DNA of 64,000 bases from Synechococcus sp. PCC 7502 (GCF_000317085.1 NC_019702.1:3006394-3070393), one strand, 5' to 3'. Shown: positions 1 to 10,815, counted from the first letter of the stretch. Made by a program: numbers and translations. The notes: generated by a model not told the origin, from the letters alone.

Positions 1-376
1 TATGTCCCCAACCATTCCAACTAAAGGTTACCGTTCCTAGTTCTTTTTTGGTTTCTTCAATTAAATCTTTCGTTATTTCTTTAGTTGATTTTTTATTTAA
101 GAAAATTGGCGCAATATCTCGCATCCAAATGTCACCGTAGGGAATTGAATGAAATCTCGCAGAAGTTCCCACAAGAAGTTGACGGGCGATCGCTTCAGTT
201 TCTAAATTAGCCACAAGAAGCTCCAACTGTTCTGAATAGCCAATTACTTTTGCTAAATCCACAAATTCCGCTTGTGCCGCTTCTAAATTCTCTAACCACA
301 GGGAGCGATCGCTGGGGAAAGCTAACCAACAAGCACTATGAGGCTGCCATTCCGCAGGCTGAATATAACCTAACAT
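1..376 (-). CDS. Agmatine / peptidyl-arginine deiminase family protein (partial)
   Basis: The gene starts at 376 and runs off the left edge, so only about the first 125 residues are visible. The reading shows an early PAEWQPHSACWLAFPSD stretch, then GDIWMRDIAPIF and FSWNGWG, the N-terminal motifs of the agmatine deiminase / PAD family, which hydrolyses agmatine to N-carbamoylputrescine and ammonia. An AAAGGAG ribosome binding site lies just upstream of the ATG, supporting the start. It follows surE by 15 bp on the same strand, so the two are probably cotranscribed. The catalytic cysteine would lie outside the window, so activity cannot be judged. Substrate is inferred from family only. Confidence 0.8.
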   Translation of the reverse strand, partial: MLGYIQPAEWQPHSACWLAFPSDRSLWLENLEAAQAEFVDLAKVIGYSEQLELLVANLETEAIARQLLVGTSARFHSIPYGDIWMRDIAPIFLNKKSTKEITKDLIEETKKELGTVTFSWNGWGH

Positions 377-391
377 GATTTAATTTCTCCT

Positions 392-1171
392 TTATTGCAG
401 TTGTAGGTGGGTTTTAGACCAGTCAGTAATCAAAGGTAAGGCTGAATCTAAAGTGAGGTCATACTTTAAGGGTGTAATCGTGATGAAATTATTTTTAATC
501 CCCTGTACATCCGTATCAACAGCAGCTTCTTCTTCTATCACTACTCCCGCTAACCAGTAATAAATTTTTCCCCTTGGGTCAACTCTTTTCTCAAACACAT
601 CTTTCCATTTTCTAATGCCTAGTTTTGCCACCATCACCCCACAAATATCGATCTCAGGTATAGCTGGAACATTAACATTTAAGAGCATAGATTCAGGTAA
701 GGGATTATAGGCGATCGCCTGCACTAACTTCTGAGCAAAACTCGCCGCCGCACTAAAATCAAGGGAAGCGAAGCTTGTTAAACTAAAGGCAATACTGGGT
801 AAGTCTTCCAAAACCCCTTCCATAGCAGCGGATACCGTACCTGAATACAGCACATCAGTTCCTAAATTAGAACCTCGGTTAATTCCTGACAATACCAAAT
901 CTGGACGAGTCGTAACGATCGCATCTAAAGCCAACTTCATCGAATCACTGGGTGTACCTGAACAAGCCCAAGCACTAACATCAGGGTGAAAATAGTCTTT
1001 AATTTGATCAACTCGCACGGGTTCTTGCAAAGTTAAAGCGTGACCTGTGGCAGAGCGTTCGCGATCGGGACAAACCACGGTAATTTCATATTCACTACCA
1101 CTTAAAGCATCAGTTAATGCCTTAACTCCAGGGGCATAGATGCCATCATCATTACTAATTAGAATGTGCAT
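392..1171 (-). CDS. surE: 5'-nucleotidase SurE
   Basis: This 259-residue protein is a full-length SurE, a metal-dependent nucleoside 5'-monophosphate phosphatase of the cytoplasm, linked in other bacteria to stationary-phase survival. The metal-binding NDDG is at residues 7-10, the DRERSATG segment at 36-43 and the SGINRG segment, with the third metal-ligand Asn, at 95-100. Length agrees with the family (about 250-270). The start ATG opens directly onto the first beta strand (MHILISNDD), so no earlier start is needed. It is the upstream partner of the agmatine deiminase gene. No regulatory site is evident in its leader. Confidence 0.95.
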   Translation of the reverse strand: MHILISNDDGIYAPGVKALTDALSGSEYEITVVCPDRERSATGHALTLQEPVRVDQIKDYFHPDVSAWACSGTPSDSMKLALDAIVTTRPDLVLSGINRGSNLGTDVLYSGTVSAAMEGVLEDLPSIAFSLTSFASLDFSAAASFAQKLVQAIAYNPLPESMLLNVNVPAIPEIDICGVMVAKLGIRKWKDVFEKRVDPRGKIYYWLAGVVIEEEAAVDTDVQGIKNNFITITPLKYDLTLDSALPLITDWSKTHLQLQ

Positions 1172-1285
1172 AACTAACTTTAAGGTTTCTTACGAGCTTT
1201 CATATTTTAGCTACGGATGTTGCCGAAAATCTGGTCTTATTTCAGGTATCTCCGTCGATGAATTATTGAGCAATATGTTGTTAAT

Positions 1286-1454
1286 TTAAGGCTGGGCAAA
1301 CTCCAATTTGGCAGACATTGAGTGAAAGATGTAACGGTGAATGTAATCACCATCCCAAGCCAAGTAACTATCACCAAGGATAATCTTAAACGGTGTACCA
1401 TAGTGACTACTTTACTAGGGGCAATTCAGCAAGCTGACGGTACTGGATGCCCAT
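1286..1454 (-). pseudogene. Probable remnant of an unidentified protein gene
   Basis: Between surE and the Hsp70-like gene, the minus strand reads MGIQYRQLAELPLVK from an ATG at 1454 and then stops; in another frame it reads HYGTPFKIILGDSYLAWDG and onward to a TAA at 1286-1288. The two pieces together look like protein-coding sequence broken by at least one frameshift. I do not recognise the family. The alternative is chance coding potential in a 295-bp spacer. Confidence 0.3.
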
Positions 1455-1466
1455 AATTTAATCCAA

Positions 1467-3185
1467 TTAATGAAGTTCAGCGATCGCTTGATCCGTAAAG
1501 AGTTCAATATTTGTTTCTAGGTCAATTACCGTTACTATTAGCTGTCTCCGTTCATTAATTTGAAAGATTAACCGTAGGCGATCGTTACCGATTTGTCCAA
1601 GGGGTTGCAAGGGAATTACTAACTGAGGAGTCTCAGCATCGATACCATTTAGAGGTACAAAGTTGGTGATCACTTTATTATTAACTTCTGAAACTAGGAG
1701 ATCGCCCTGAAATATCACTTCCACCGATGTACTTGTGCGCTTTTCCAACTCGCCAATTACTAAATCAATATGGGACTGATCCGGTTGAGAGGCACGCAAA
1801 ATTAACTCGAATGGATATTTGGTAGGATATGCCTGTCCCTTGAGAAATAGGGGCTGATATTGCCACTCGGCGTTATTATTATCCTTACAGGAGTTGGGTA
1901 AGTAGCGAATTGCATAGTCATGAAACAAATGATCTCTGATGCCTAAACCTTGATTCAGTCGCAAAGCTCCATAGATTACTGCCTCGAAGGGGCGATCGCC
2001 ATAAACCTTGGCACGGGGAAAAGCATTCCTAATTAAAGTTTGCACCGAGGGAATTAAGCTAGAGCCTCCAACTAAAACTATATGCTTGAGGTCGATTTTT
2101 AAGATGCCTTTAGCTACTGCCCGATTGATAACTTCATCGATCGCATTTTGTAGAACTTGATAAAAGCCCTTGCTGTGGAGAATTTTCTCTAGTTGACTGC
2201 GGCTGTAGCAAATATCGAACGCCTGAACAGTTTGGGCATCATAGAATACCTCCGTAGCAGTGTCTTGGGTACTGAGGGCAACTTTAATTCGTTCCATCAA
2301 GTTGAGTAAGATGGCGGTAGCCTCTGGATTTAGCTGAGTTTTAGGTTGAATAGAATTATGATGACTCATAAAATCTGCCAATAACCACGCATCTATATCG
2401 GCACCACCCAAAGACTGACCAGTTTTAGCAATAACCTCGACTTGTTGATCCTTAGATTGATCTTTCCAGCTAGATTCACTGTTTGGATCATCTTCAGATT
2501 CATTAATGATTAATTGGTAGCGATCGCCAATGGTTTCTCCCCATGTATTTAAGTTTTTTGCCTTGGGAGTTCTGACTAAACAAATATCGAGGGTACCACC
2601 ACCAAAATCTATTACCAAAATTAGCGAATTCGGCTCCGTGAGCGCATAACCTAAAGCCGCCGCCGTAGGTTCGTCAATAATGCGAATATCTCCCGCAAAA
2701 TCTGAGCCACTCGTTAAGTCATCCATTAAGTCTGGACTACAGGATTCTAGCCAGCGTAAATAGCGTTCATACGCCTGCACAGGTGCCGTAAAAATAAGAT
2801 CGGTAACTTCAATATTTTGCGATCGCAACTGTTTAAATATCTGCCGCAAAAATAATTTCCCCGCCAGTTGAGCATTAACAGGTAGTCCGTTAATTACATA
2901 TTCTGGAGTGTTATCCACTAATAAGCTACGCTTAATCTGAGCAAAATAGCGGCGATCGCTTGGACTATAACCACCTGCAATTACCTGATTACCAACAGCA
3001 AGGCGAAGTATTCCACTATTAGCACTATCAGGAGCAGCATCACGAAAATACAGCACCGAAGGAATTAGAGAAGTATGTGGGGTGGATATTGCATCTAAGG
3101 TTAAAATTTCTGGAGATTGAGTTACCTCATTCCACTGTCCGATTAGGGTATTACTACTGCCAAAATCAATGGCGATCGCACTCAT
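1467..3185 (-). CDS. Hsp70/DnaK-like ATPase
   Basis: The protein has the actin-like ATPase fold of Hsp70: phosphate-1 loop DFGSSNT at residues 7-13, EPTAAALGY at about 172-180, phosphate-2 loop DFGGGTLD at about 193-200, and the adenosine motif VLVGGSSLIPSV near 370. At 572 residues it is shorter than DnaK, and its C-terminal part does not look like the standard substrate-binding domain with a helical lid and EEVD-type tail. It belongs to the divergent Hsp70-family proteins common in cyanobacteria; its client is unknown. I place the start at the ATG at 3185 (MSAIAIDFGSS) rather than at a TTG two codons upstream. It diverges from the Fur-family gene. Confidence 0.85.
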   Translation of the reverse strand: MSAIAIDFGSSNTLIGQWNEVTQSPEILTLDAISTPHTSLIPSVLYFRDAAPDSANSGILRLAVGNQVIAGGYSPSDRRYFAQIKRSLLVDNTPEYVINGLPVNAQLAGKLFLRQIFKQLRSQNIEVTDLIFTAPVQAYERYLRWLESCSPDLMDDLTSGSDFAGDIRIIDEPTAAALGYALTEPNSLILVIDFGGGTLDICLVRTPKAKNLNTWGETIGDRYQLIINESEDDPNSESSWKDQSKDQQVEVIAKTGQSLGGADIDAWLLADFMSHHNSIQPKTQLNPEATAILLNLMERIKVALSTQDTATEVFYDAQTVQAFDICYSRSQLEKILHSKGFYQVLQNAIDEVINRAVAKGILKIDLKHIVLVGGSSLIPSVQTLIRNAFPRAKVYGDRPFEAVIYGALRLNQGLGIRDHLFHDYAIRYLPNSCKDNNNAEWQYQPLFLKGQAYPTKYPFELILRASQPDQSHIDLVIGELEKRTSTSVEVIFQGDLLVSEVNNKVITNFVPLNGIDAETPQLVIPLQPLGQIGNDRLRLIFQINERRQLIVTVIDLETNIELFTDQAIAELH

Positions 3186-3279
3186 AGTCAAGTACTAATT
3201 AAATTCATTATCAATTCATACCTAGGCTAACCTAAGATGTAAGTAAAGTAGATGTAGATCAAATCGAAATTTCAGTTCT

Positions 3280-3681
3280 ATGAAGCTTACGCGCAGTCAG
3301 CAAAAAGTCTTAGATTTACTCCAACACCTGAGTCAAGCTATTTCCGCCCAAGATATATACACTCAGTTGCGGCAGCGATCAGAAAGTATGGGATTAGCTA
3401 CAGTCTATCGGTCTTTGGAGGTACTAAAAACCCAAGGTTTAATTAAAGGGATTACCCTACCCAATGGTGAAGCCATCTATAGCCCTATGCCCAGCGATCG
3501 CCATCACTTAAATTGCTTAAACTGTGGGGCATTAATTCAAATAGATAGCTGTCCTCTGCATAATCTTAATAGCAGCCTAGAACAAAGCTACAACTTCAAG
3601 ATTCAGTATCACACCCTAGAATTTTTTGGACTATGTAGCCAGTGTGAGGCAACAATAACCAAAGAAAAAATAGAAAAATAA
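3280..3681 (+). CDS. zur: Fur-family regulator, probably Zur (FurB)
   Basis: A 133-residue Fur-superfamily repressor. The N-terminal winged helix carries SMGLATVYRSLEVLK at about 36-50. The dimerisation half has RHHLNCLNC at 74-82 and LCSQC at 118-122, giving two CxxC pairs (C79/C82, C119/C122) for the structural zinc, and an HTLEFFG segment at 111-117. Overall wording resembles, from memory, Anabaena FurB, which acts as the zinc uptake regulator Zur; assignment to Zur rather than Fur or PerR is inference. It is divergent from the Hsp70-like gene and is followed after 9 bp by a gvpG-like gene, so the two are probably one transcript. Confidence 0.85.
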   Translation: MKLTRSQQKVLDLLQHLSQAISAQDIYTQLRQRSESMGLATVYRSLEVLKTQGLIKGITLPNGEAIYSPMPSDRHHLNCLNCGALIQIDSCPLHNLNSSLEQSYNFKIQYHTLEFFGLCSQCEATITKEKIEK

Positions 3682-3690
3682 ATAAAACTA

Positions 3691-3927
3691 ATGCTCCTTA
3701 AACTTTTGACATTTCCTGTAGATAGTTTTATCTGGATTGCCGAACAGGTGCAGGATCGAGTCCTAACCGAATTGGAAGATCAAGAAAACCTGAGCAAGAA
3801 ATTAACCAAACTTCAAATTCAGTTCGATCTAGGTGAAATTGAAGAAGAGGAATTTATGATCCTAGAACAGGACTTATTAGAACGGATGGAAGCACAAATC
3901 ATCGCCCAAGATACCCGAGAAGATTAG
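3691..3927 (+). CDS. GvpG-like gas vesicle accessory protein, orphan
   Basis: This 78-residue acidic protein has the GvpG layout: a short hydrophobic start (MLLKLLTFPVDSFIWIAEQV), a helical middle, and FDLGEIEEEEF near residues 47-57 followed by an LLERMEAQI helix. GvpG is a minor gas-vesicle assembly protein normally encoded among gvp genes. None of gvpA, C, F, J, K or N is visible in this window. It lies 9 bp after the Zur-type regulator gene, without a clear Shine-Dalgarno, implying translational coupling. It ends 24 bp before the convergent sufB. The family call rests on sequence pattern; a role in gas vesicles here is unproven. Confidence 0.7.
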   Translation: MLLKLLTFPVDSFIWIAEQVQDRVLTELEDQENLSKKLTKLQIQFDLGEIEEEEFMILEQDLLERMEAQIIAQDTRED

Positions 3928-3951
3928 GTAATAAATTAAATAATAATCGAT

Positions 3952-5388
3952 CTATCCAACACTACCTTCAAGTTTAAGAGCCAATAACTTATCTGCTTCT
4001 ACGGCAAATTCCATCGGTAGAGCATTAAATACATCTTTGCAGAAGCCACTAATAATCATGGATACGGCATCCTCAGGCGCAATTCCCCGTTGGGCAAAGT
4101 AAAACAGTTGTTCTTCGCCAATTTTCGAGGTAGAAGCTTCATGTTCAACTTTAGCAGTACTATTTTGAACTTCAATATAGGGGAAAGTATTTGCTTGTGA
4201 GTCACTACCAATTAACATGGAGTCACACTGAGAGTAATTTCTAGCTCCTACTGCCTTGGGACTAACTTTGACTAAACCACGGTAGCTATTTTGCGACTTG
4301 CCTGCCGAAATTCCCTTAGAAATAATTTTACTACGGGTATTTTTACCGATATGCACCATTTTTGTGCCAGTGTCTGCCTGTTGCTTATTATTAGTTAATG
4401 CCACAGAGTAAAACTCACCTACAGAGTTGTCACCAACTAAGACACAACTAGGATATTTCCAAGTAATAGATGAGCCAGTTTCCACCTGAGTCCAAGAAAT
4501 TTTAGAATTTACGCCTTGACATAAACCTCGCTTGGTTACAAAGTTATAAATTCCACCCTTACCTTCCTTGTCCCCTGCATACCAGTTTTGGACTGTAGAA
4601 TATTTAATTTCGGCATTATCCATAGCTACCAGTTCAACGACGGCGGCATGAAGTTGATTCGTATCAAAGGCGGGGGCTGTACAACCTTCCAAATAGCTAA
4701 CATAACTACCTTCCTCTGCCACAATTAGGGTACGTTCAAACTGTCCTGAATCACCATTATTAATGCGGAAATAGGTGGACAAATCCATGGGACAGCGCAC
4801 ACCTTTAGGAATATAGCAAAATGATCCATCGGTAAATACGGCGGAATTTAAGGCGGCGTAGTAATTATCGGCAATGGGAACCACACTCCCCATGTACTTT
4901 TTAACTAACTCCGGATAATCATGCAGTGCTTCAGAGATCGAGCAGAAAATCACTCCTACCTTTGCTAAATCTTTTCTGAAAGTAGTAGCAATGGAAACAC
5001 TATCAAAAATTGCATCCACAGCTACATTAGAGAGCCTTTTCTGCTCTGAAATGGGAATACCTAGCTTTTCAAAGGTATCTAGGAGTTCAGGATCAACTTC
5101 ATCAAGGCTTAATTTTTTCTTGGATTGCTTAGGGGCAGAATAGTAAACAATATCTTGGTAATTAATCTTGGGAAAATCCACATTTGCCCATTTAGGCTCA
5201 GTCATTTTTAACCACTGACGGTATGCCCTTAATCGAAACTCCAGCATGAATTCCGGCTCATTTTTTTTAGCGGAAATCATCCTAACTACTTCTTCACTTA
5301 ATCCCCTAGGAATAGTGTCTGACTCAATGGGGGTAACAAATCCATACTTATAAGGTTGGTTAACTAATGCCTGTACCGTTGCGGTCAT
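3952..5388 (-). CDS. sufB: Fe-S cluster assembly scaffold protein SufB
   Basis: SufB is the core scaffold of the SUF system, which builds Fe-S clusters in the cytosol with SufC and SufD. The 478-residue length fits the family (about 470-495). Recognisable segments include the cyanobacterial/plastid-like N-terminus ([16 protein letters not shown]), [20 protein letters not shown] near the middle, [13 protein letters not shown] and the C-terminal [19 protein letters not shown]. It stands alone: downstream are convergent gvpG/zur genes and upstream a divergent DUF4330 gene, so sufC, sufD and sufS are not adjacent. In many cyanobacteria sufBCDS is one operon with sufR divergent; neither partner is seen here. 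Confidence 0.96.
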   Translation of the reverse strand: MTATVQALVNQPYKYGFVTPIESDTIPRGLSEEVVRMISAKKNEPEFMLEFRLRAYRQWLKMTEPKWANVDFPKINYQDIVYYSAPKQSKKKLSLDEVDPELLDTFEKLGIPISEQKRLSNVAVDAIFDSVSIATTFRKDLAKVGVIFCSISEALHDYPELVKKYMGSVVPIADNYYAALNSAVFTDGSFCYIPKGVRCPMDLSTYFRINNGDSGQFERTLIVAEEGSYVSYLEGCTAPAFDTNQLHAAVVELVAMDNAEIKYSTVQNWYAGDKEGKGGIYNFVTKRGLCQGVNSKISWTQVETGSSITWKYPSCVLVGDNSVGEFYSVALTNNKQQADTGTKMVHIGKNTRSKIISKGISAGKSQNSYRGLVKVSPKAVGARNYSQCDSMLIGSDSQANTFPYIEVQNSTAKVEHEASTSKIGEEQLFYFAQRGIAPEDAVSMIISGFCKDVFNALPMEFAVEADKLLALKLEGSVG

Positions 5389-5609
5389 GATTTTTATAAG
5401 ATTTTTTTAGGGGATGTTTAAGCTAGAAAGAAGAAAATTAGACTAAAACAACAAGTTTGTTTCTTAATGTTTAGTTTAAGGTATTTCTTTGTTAGTTAGC
5501 AATATTCAAGTATTAATTTTCTGCTTTGAATTTTAGGAAATAATCTCAGGGAATAAATTCAGGAAAATAAGTAGCTATAATCTTGAAGTTTGCATTAGGT
5601 AGTTTTTAT

Positions 5610-6131
5610 ATGGCAATTTTAGATCAACAAGGGCGATTGTTTGGCAAGCTTAGTATTGTCGATGTGGGAGCGATCGCTGTAATTTCCGTAAGTCTAGTTG
5701 GACTATTTCTAGTACCTTCCAATACTGGTACCTCGATCGCTCAAATCGTCACTGCCGAAACCAAGCCCGTAGAAGTAGAAATTATGGTTAGGGGCTTAAC
5801 GGTAGTTGATGCAGATAATCTGATCAAGGCAGGGGAAAGACCCAATATTATTATTCGGAATCAGCCCCGAGGACAAGTCACTGTTAAGGCAGTAAAAGTG
5901 CTAGTTCCTAAAATTCCCGTACCTAAAGCAGATGGCACTGTTAACATCATCACCGATCCTCGACTAGAGGAAACCTATTCCCGTGATTTCGCAGTCACCC
6001 TAGGCGCAAATGCCAAAATTACTAGCGATGGTGTGATTTTAGAAAGTGAGAAGGTAAAGGTGGGTACCCCAATTGAAATTGAAAGTGCCAAATATATCAT
6101 GCGCGGCAGTGTGATGGCTGTACGTTACTAA
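5610..6131 (+). CDS. DUF4330 family membrane-anchored protein
   Basis: The protein starts MAILDQQGRLFGKLSIVDV and has one hydrophobic segment at about residues 17-36 followed by a soluble domain of beta-strand character (VEIMVRGLTVVDADNLI, then MRGSVMAVRY at the end). This matches cyanobacterial DUF4330, a family of unknown function; the topology suggests a single anchor with most of the protein outside the cytoplasm. I prefer the ATG at 5610 over a TTG at 5583, because homologous starts begin at the ILDxxGRLFGK motif. It is divergent from sufB across about 220 bp. No function is assigned. Confidence 0.8.
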   Translation: MAILDQQGRLFGKLSIVDVGAIAVISVSLVGLFLVPSNTGTSIAQIVTAETKPVEVEIMVRGLTVVDADNLIKAGERPNIIIRNQPRGQVTVKAVKVLVPKIPVPKADGTVNIITDPRLEETYSRDFAVTLGANAKITSDGVILESEKVKVGTPIEIESAKYIMRGSVMAVRY

Positions 6132-6232
6132 AACACCAACTACCTGTGATCTCAATACGCTTGCTTTAAATTGGTTTAAAGATAACATCGTGTATGCTTA
6201 TTAATTGAATTAACTAATCTAAATTAAGATAG

Positions 6233-7552
<1,320 letters not shown>

Positions 7553-7641
7553 TTTGATTATCAATGATGATATGGTTATAAATACTTGCAGCCAATTCAG
7601 TAAAACCCCAAAAAAAATTAACGGCATAGTCATAGAATGAC

Positions 7642-8508
7642 ATGGTAATAAATAAAAACACTAACAATAGCAATCAACAAAATACTGATTTGCCCGAACT
7701 AATCATTGAAGCAGGGCGGAGTGAAAAGCAATATTGGCAGGATTTGTGGCACTATCGTGAGTTATTTTACTTTCTTGCATGGAGAGATATACTAGTCCGC
7801 TATAAACAAACAGCTATCGGAATTGCTTGGGCTTTAATTCGACCATTTTTAACAATGGTAGTATTTACAGTGGTCTTTGGAAAGCTAGCTAAATTGCCTT
7901 CAGATGGTGTGCCATATCCTATTTTGGTATTTTCAGCGATGTTACCTTGGCAGTTTTTCTCTAATTCCTTGTCGGAGTGTAGCAATAGTCTAATTAGTAA
8001 CTCCAATTTATTATCTAAGGTCTATTTCCCTCGACTAATTGTGCCAACAAGTGCCATCGTAGTCAGCTTTGTCGATTTTATGATTTCGGGAATGATATTA
8101 CTAGCGCTAATGGCTTGGTATAACTTCGTTCCTAGTTGGCAGATTTTAACCTTACCATTGTTTATTCTTATCGCTTGCGCCGCATCTATGGGTGCAGGTT
8201 TATGGCTAGCGTCATTGAATGTTCAATATAGAGATTTTCGATTTATTGTTCCCTTTATTGTTCAGTTTGGTTTGTATATTTCTCCTGTGGGCTTTAGTAG
8301 TAAGATTGTTCCTGAAAACTGGCGATTTATCTATTCATTAAATCCAATGGTAGGTGTAATTGACGGGTTTCGATGGGCGGTTTTAGGTGGAAATTTTCAA
8401 ATATATTTACCAAGTTTTTTAATATCAATTGTAATAGTGATTTTATTGCTAGTTAGTGGTATTTGGTATTTTCGAAAAATGGAACGGACTTTTGCTGACG
8501 TGATTTAG
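7642..8508 (+). CDS. Polysaccharide ABC exporter permease (Wzm/TagG-like)
   Basis: An ABC-2 type permease of 288 residues with about six membrane segments. The family-typical cytoplasmic N-terminus YFLAWRDILVRYKQTAIG is followed by AWALIRPFLTMVVFTVVFG, and later segments include NPMVGVIDGFRWAVLG, a strong marker of O-antigen or teichoic-acid exporters. It would translocate a lipid-linked glycan across the plasma membrane together with the ATPase encoded 82 bp downstream. It opens the polysaccharide locus. The exported glycan cannot be deduced from sequence. Confidence 0.92.
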   Translation: MVINKNTNNSNQQNTDLPELIIEAGRSEKQYWQDLWHYRELFYFLAWRDILVRYKQTAIGIAWALIRPFLTMVVFTVVFGKLAKLPSDGVPYPILVFSAMLPWQFFSNSLSECSNSLISNSNLLSKVYFPRLIVPTSAIVVSFVDFMISGMILLALMAWYNFVPSWQILTLPLFILIACAASMGAGLWLASLNVQYRDFRFIVPFIVQFGLYISPVGFSSKIVPENWRFIYSLNPMVGVIDGFRWAVLGGNFQIYLPSFLISIVIVILLLVSGIWYFRKMERTFADVI

Positions 8509-8590
8509 TTTTTGAAAAAAAGCAAATAAAACATTTTTCATACAATTGGCTTCTAATGTTTACATTGTTATTTAAATAAAGATTTGAACT

Positions 8591-9883
8591 ATGACTGATA
8601 CTGTGATCCGTGTTGAAAACCTATCAAAAAAATACATCCTTGGTCATCAACGGCAGGAACGCCATACAGCTTTACGGGATGTAATTACTGATAAGATGAG
8701 ATCGCTGGGTCAAATATTTAATCATAATGGCAGCCAAGAGGATACTACCCATGAAGAGTTCTGGGCTCTTAAGGATGTATCCTTTGAAATTAAACAGGGA
8801 GATAGAGTTGGGATTATTGGTCGTAACGGGGCTGGCAAATCAACGCTCTTAAAGATACTTAGCAGAATTACAGAACCAACCAAAGGACTTATTAATATTA
8901 AAGGTCGAATTGCGAGTTTACTGGAAGTAGGTACAGGATTTCACCCAGAATTAACAGGCAGAGAGAATATTTATCTGAACGGGGCAATCCTAGGCATGGG
9001 TAAATTAGAGATTCAACGAAAGTTTGATGAAATTGTGGCATTTTCTGAGGTCGAAAAATTTTTAGATACCCCAGTCAAGCGATATTCTTCAGGGATGTAT
9101 GTGAGACTGGCATTTTCAGTAGCAGCACATTTAGAACCAGAGATTTTAATTGTGGATGAAGTTTTAGCTGTTGGGGATGCTCAGTTTCAGAAGAAGTGTT
9201 TGGGGAAAATGGAAGACGTTTCTCAAGAAGAAGGTAAAACAGTTTTATTCGTAAGTCATAACATGGATGCAATCCAAAGATTATGTCCTCAATGTGTAAT
9301 GCTAGAACGTGGACAACTAAAGTCTCAAGGAAATACAAACAGTATTATCTTAAATTATATGTCTAATAATTTTATCAAAGCACTACCTAATGTATGGATT
9401 GATGTATCGCAAGTCAGTCGAAAAGCTGGAACAGGAAAAGCTAAGTTTGTAAACATTAAATATAGTAGTCTTAATGAAACTGTTGCATTTCAACCATACT
9501 CAAATGGAACCCTAGAATTTTTATTAGAAATTAAGTCAGATTCAGTTGCAAAAGTTGGGAGCATTGCTGTAACAATTTATGACAAATTTGGTAATAAGTT
9601 AGTTAATCCTGACTCTATTTCAATTGGTGAAGTTGCAACTCTTCAAAAGGGAAAAAATGTTGTCAAAATAAGCATTAAAAAACTATATCTAAATCCAGGA
9701 GTTTATGTTGTTGGGTTTTGGCTCGCCGATCCTTTAAATAGTGTTGTCTTTGATTTTTCCGATTCAGCATTTGAAATTGAGGTTATAAATATTCAAAATA
9801 AAGGATTAGGCATTAGTCCAAGCTCTGATGGTTTGGTGACATGTGACGTAGAGTTTATGCAAATGAACGATTTCATAAGATAA
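8591..9883 (+). CDS. Polysaccharide ABC exporter ATPase with C-terminal glycan-binding domain (Wzt-like)
   Basis: The N-terminal half is an ABC ATPase: Walker A GRNGAGKST at 77-85, signature YSSGMYVRLAFS near 165, Walker B ILIVDEVLAVGD near 184-195 and the switch-region HNMDA. Residues from about 280 to the end form a beta-rich extension like the Wzt C-terminal domain, which in known systems recognises the terminal modification of the finished glycan. That architecture predicts export of a polymer assembled in the cytoplasm and capped before export. It pairs with the permease just upstream. The gene ends 30 bp before the left end of an IS element, which separates it from the glycosyltransferase genes. 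Confidence 0.92.
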   Translation: MTDTVIRVENLSKKYILGHQRQERHTALRDVITDKMRSLGQIFNHNGSQEDTTHEEFWALKDVSFEIKQGDRVGIIGRNGAGKSTLLKILSRITEPTKGLINIKGRIASLLEVGTGFHPELTGRENIYLNGAILGMGKLEIQRKFDEIVAFSEVEKFLDTPVKRYSSGMYVRLAFSVAAHLEPEILIVDEVLAVGDAQFQKKCLGKMEDVSQEEGKTVLFVSHNMDAIQRLCPQCVMLERGQLKSQGNTNSIILNYMSNNFIKALPNVWIDVSQVSRKAGTGKAKFVNIKYSSLNETVAFQPYSNGTLEFLLEIKSDSVAKVGSIAVTIYDKFGNKLVNPDSISIGEVATLQKGKNVVKISIKKLYLNPGVYVVGFWLADPLNSVVFDFSDSAFEIEVINIQNKGLGISPSSDGLVTCDVEFMQMNDFIR

Positions 9884-9913
9884 AAAGTAATTGCTCACCC
9901 CCCTTAAATCAAA

Positions 9914-10815
9914 AGACCTCTTGCGCAACTATTAAGATAAAGTAAAAACATAAAATATAGTGAAACTAATTTATGCTTTACATTGAATTAAGTAAAAAGC
10001 CATTAGAAGAGTTCAAAAGGTATTGTGGAGTGCAAAAAGATACATTCTTAAAAATGGTACGAATTGTAACCAAAGCTAAGCGGGGCAGTGCAGGAGTACA
10101 TTCAAAACTATCAATACCTAACCAAATCTTACTAACATTAGAGTATCACAGAGAATACCAAACACTATTTCACATTGCTGGGGACTTTGGCAGCAGTGAA
10201 TCAGCAGCTTGTCGTACAGTAAAAAGAATTGAAAATATGCTGATAGAATCAGGAGAGTTTTCGTTAGCATCTCACCGAAAATTACAGGAAATAACACAGA
10301 TATTAAAACAGTTGCAGTAGATATAGTGGAGGTAGAAATCGAACGTCCCAAAAAAACAAAAGAGGTGTTACAGCGGTAAACAAAAGTGCCACACATTAAA
10401 AGTACAAGTAGTAATAAATATAGAAACCAAAGAAATAATTTGTACCAAATTCGATAAAGGGAAAAAGCATGACCTTAAATTATTCAAAAAAAGTAGAACG
10501 TATATCAGTAGTAACATTGGGTTAATTGCTGATAAAGGATACCAGGGTATAAAGAAGCTTCATAAAAACAGTAAAACCCCAGATAAAAAGCCAAGGGGTA
10601 AAGAATTAACAAAGGAACAAAAGCAATCTAATCGAACTTTAGCTAGGGAGAGAATTGCTATTGAACATACTTTTAGGAAACTAAAAATATTTAGAATATT
10701 ATCGGGAAGATATCGCAATCGAAGACAACGTTTTGGGCTAAGGTTTAACTTGATTGCTGGTATCTATAACTATGAGTTGGAATTAAAACAATCCTCTTAA
10801 ATACGCAAGAGGTCT
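9914..10815. mobile_element. IS5-like insertion sequence, decayed
   Basis: A segment of about 0.9 kb is bounded by a 12-bp perfect inverted repeat, AGACCTCTTGCG at 9914-9925 and its complement at 10804-10815. It holds a transposase coding region (9973-10800) with compensating frameshifts. The coding pattern matches small DDE transposases of the IS5 family (IS1031/IS427-like). I see no convincing target-site duplication next to the repeats. It sits between the exporter genes and the glycosyltransferase genes. Confidence 0.8.
9973..10800 (+). pseudogene. IS5-family transposase, interrupted by two compensating frameshifts
   Basis: The first 115 codons end at a TAG at 10318-10320. Conceptual translation continues in the -1 frame from about 10308 (TVAVDIVEVEIERPKK, holding the first catalytic Asp of the DDE triad) and returns to the original frame at the A7 run 10350-10356 (QKRCYSGKQKCHTLK), reading through LIADKGYQG, IEHTFRKLKIFRILSGRYR and LIAGIYNYELE to a TAA at 10800. 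Two single-base changes at A4 and A7 runs explain it. Some IS5 relatives use one programmed shift, but needing two with net zero effect points to decay. Confidence 0.78.

Noticed and set aside
3192-3279. Zur box between the Hsp70-like gene and zur
   Set aside because: A single TGATAAT half-site is visible on the minus strand, without a matching second half.
5450-5461. AACAA-GT-TTGTT palindrome upstream of sufB as a SufR operator
   Set aside because: Only five pairs and not the spacing I recall for SufR sites; sufR itself is not adjacent.
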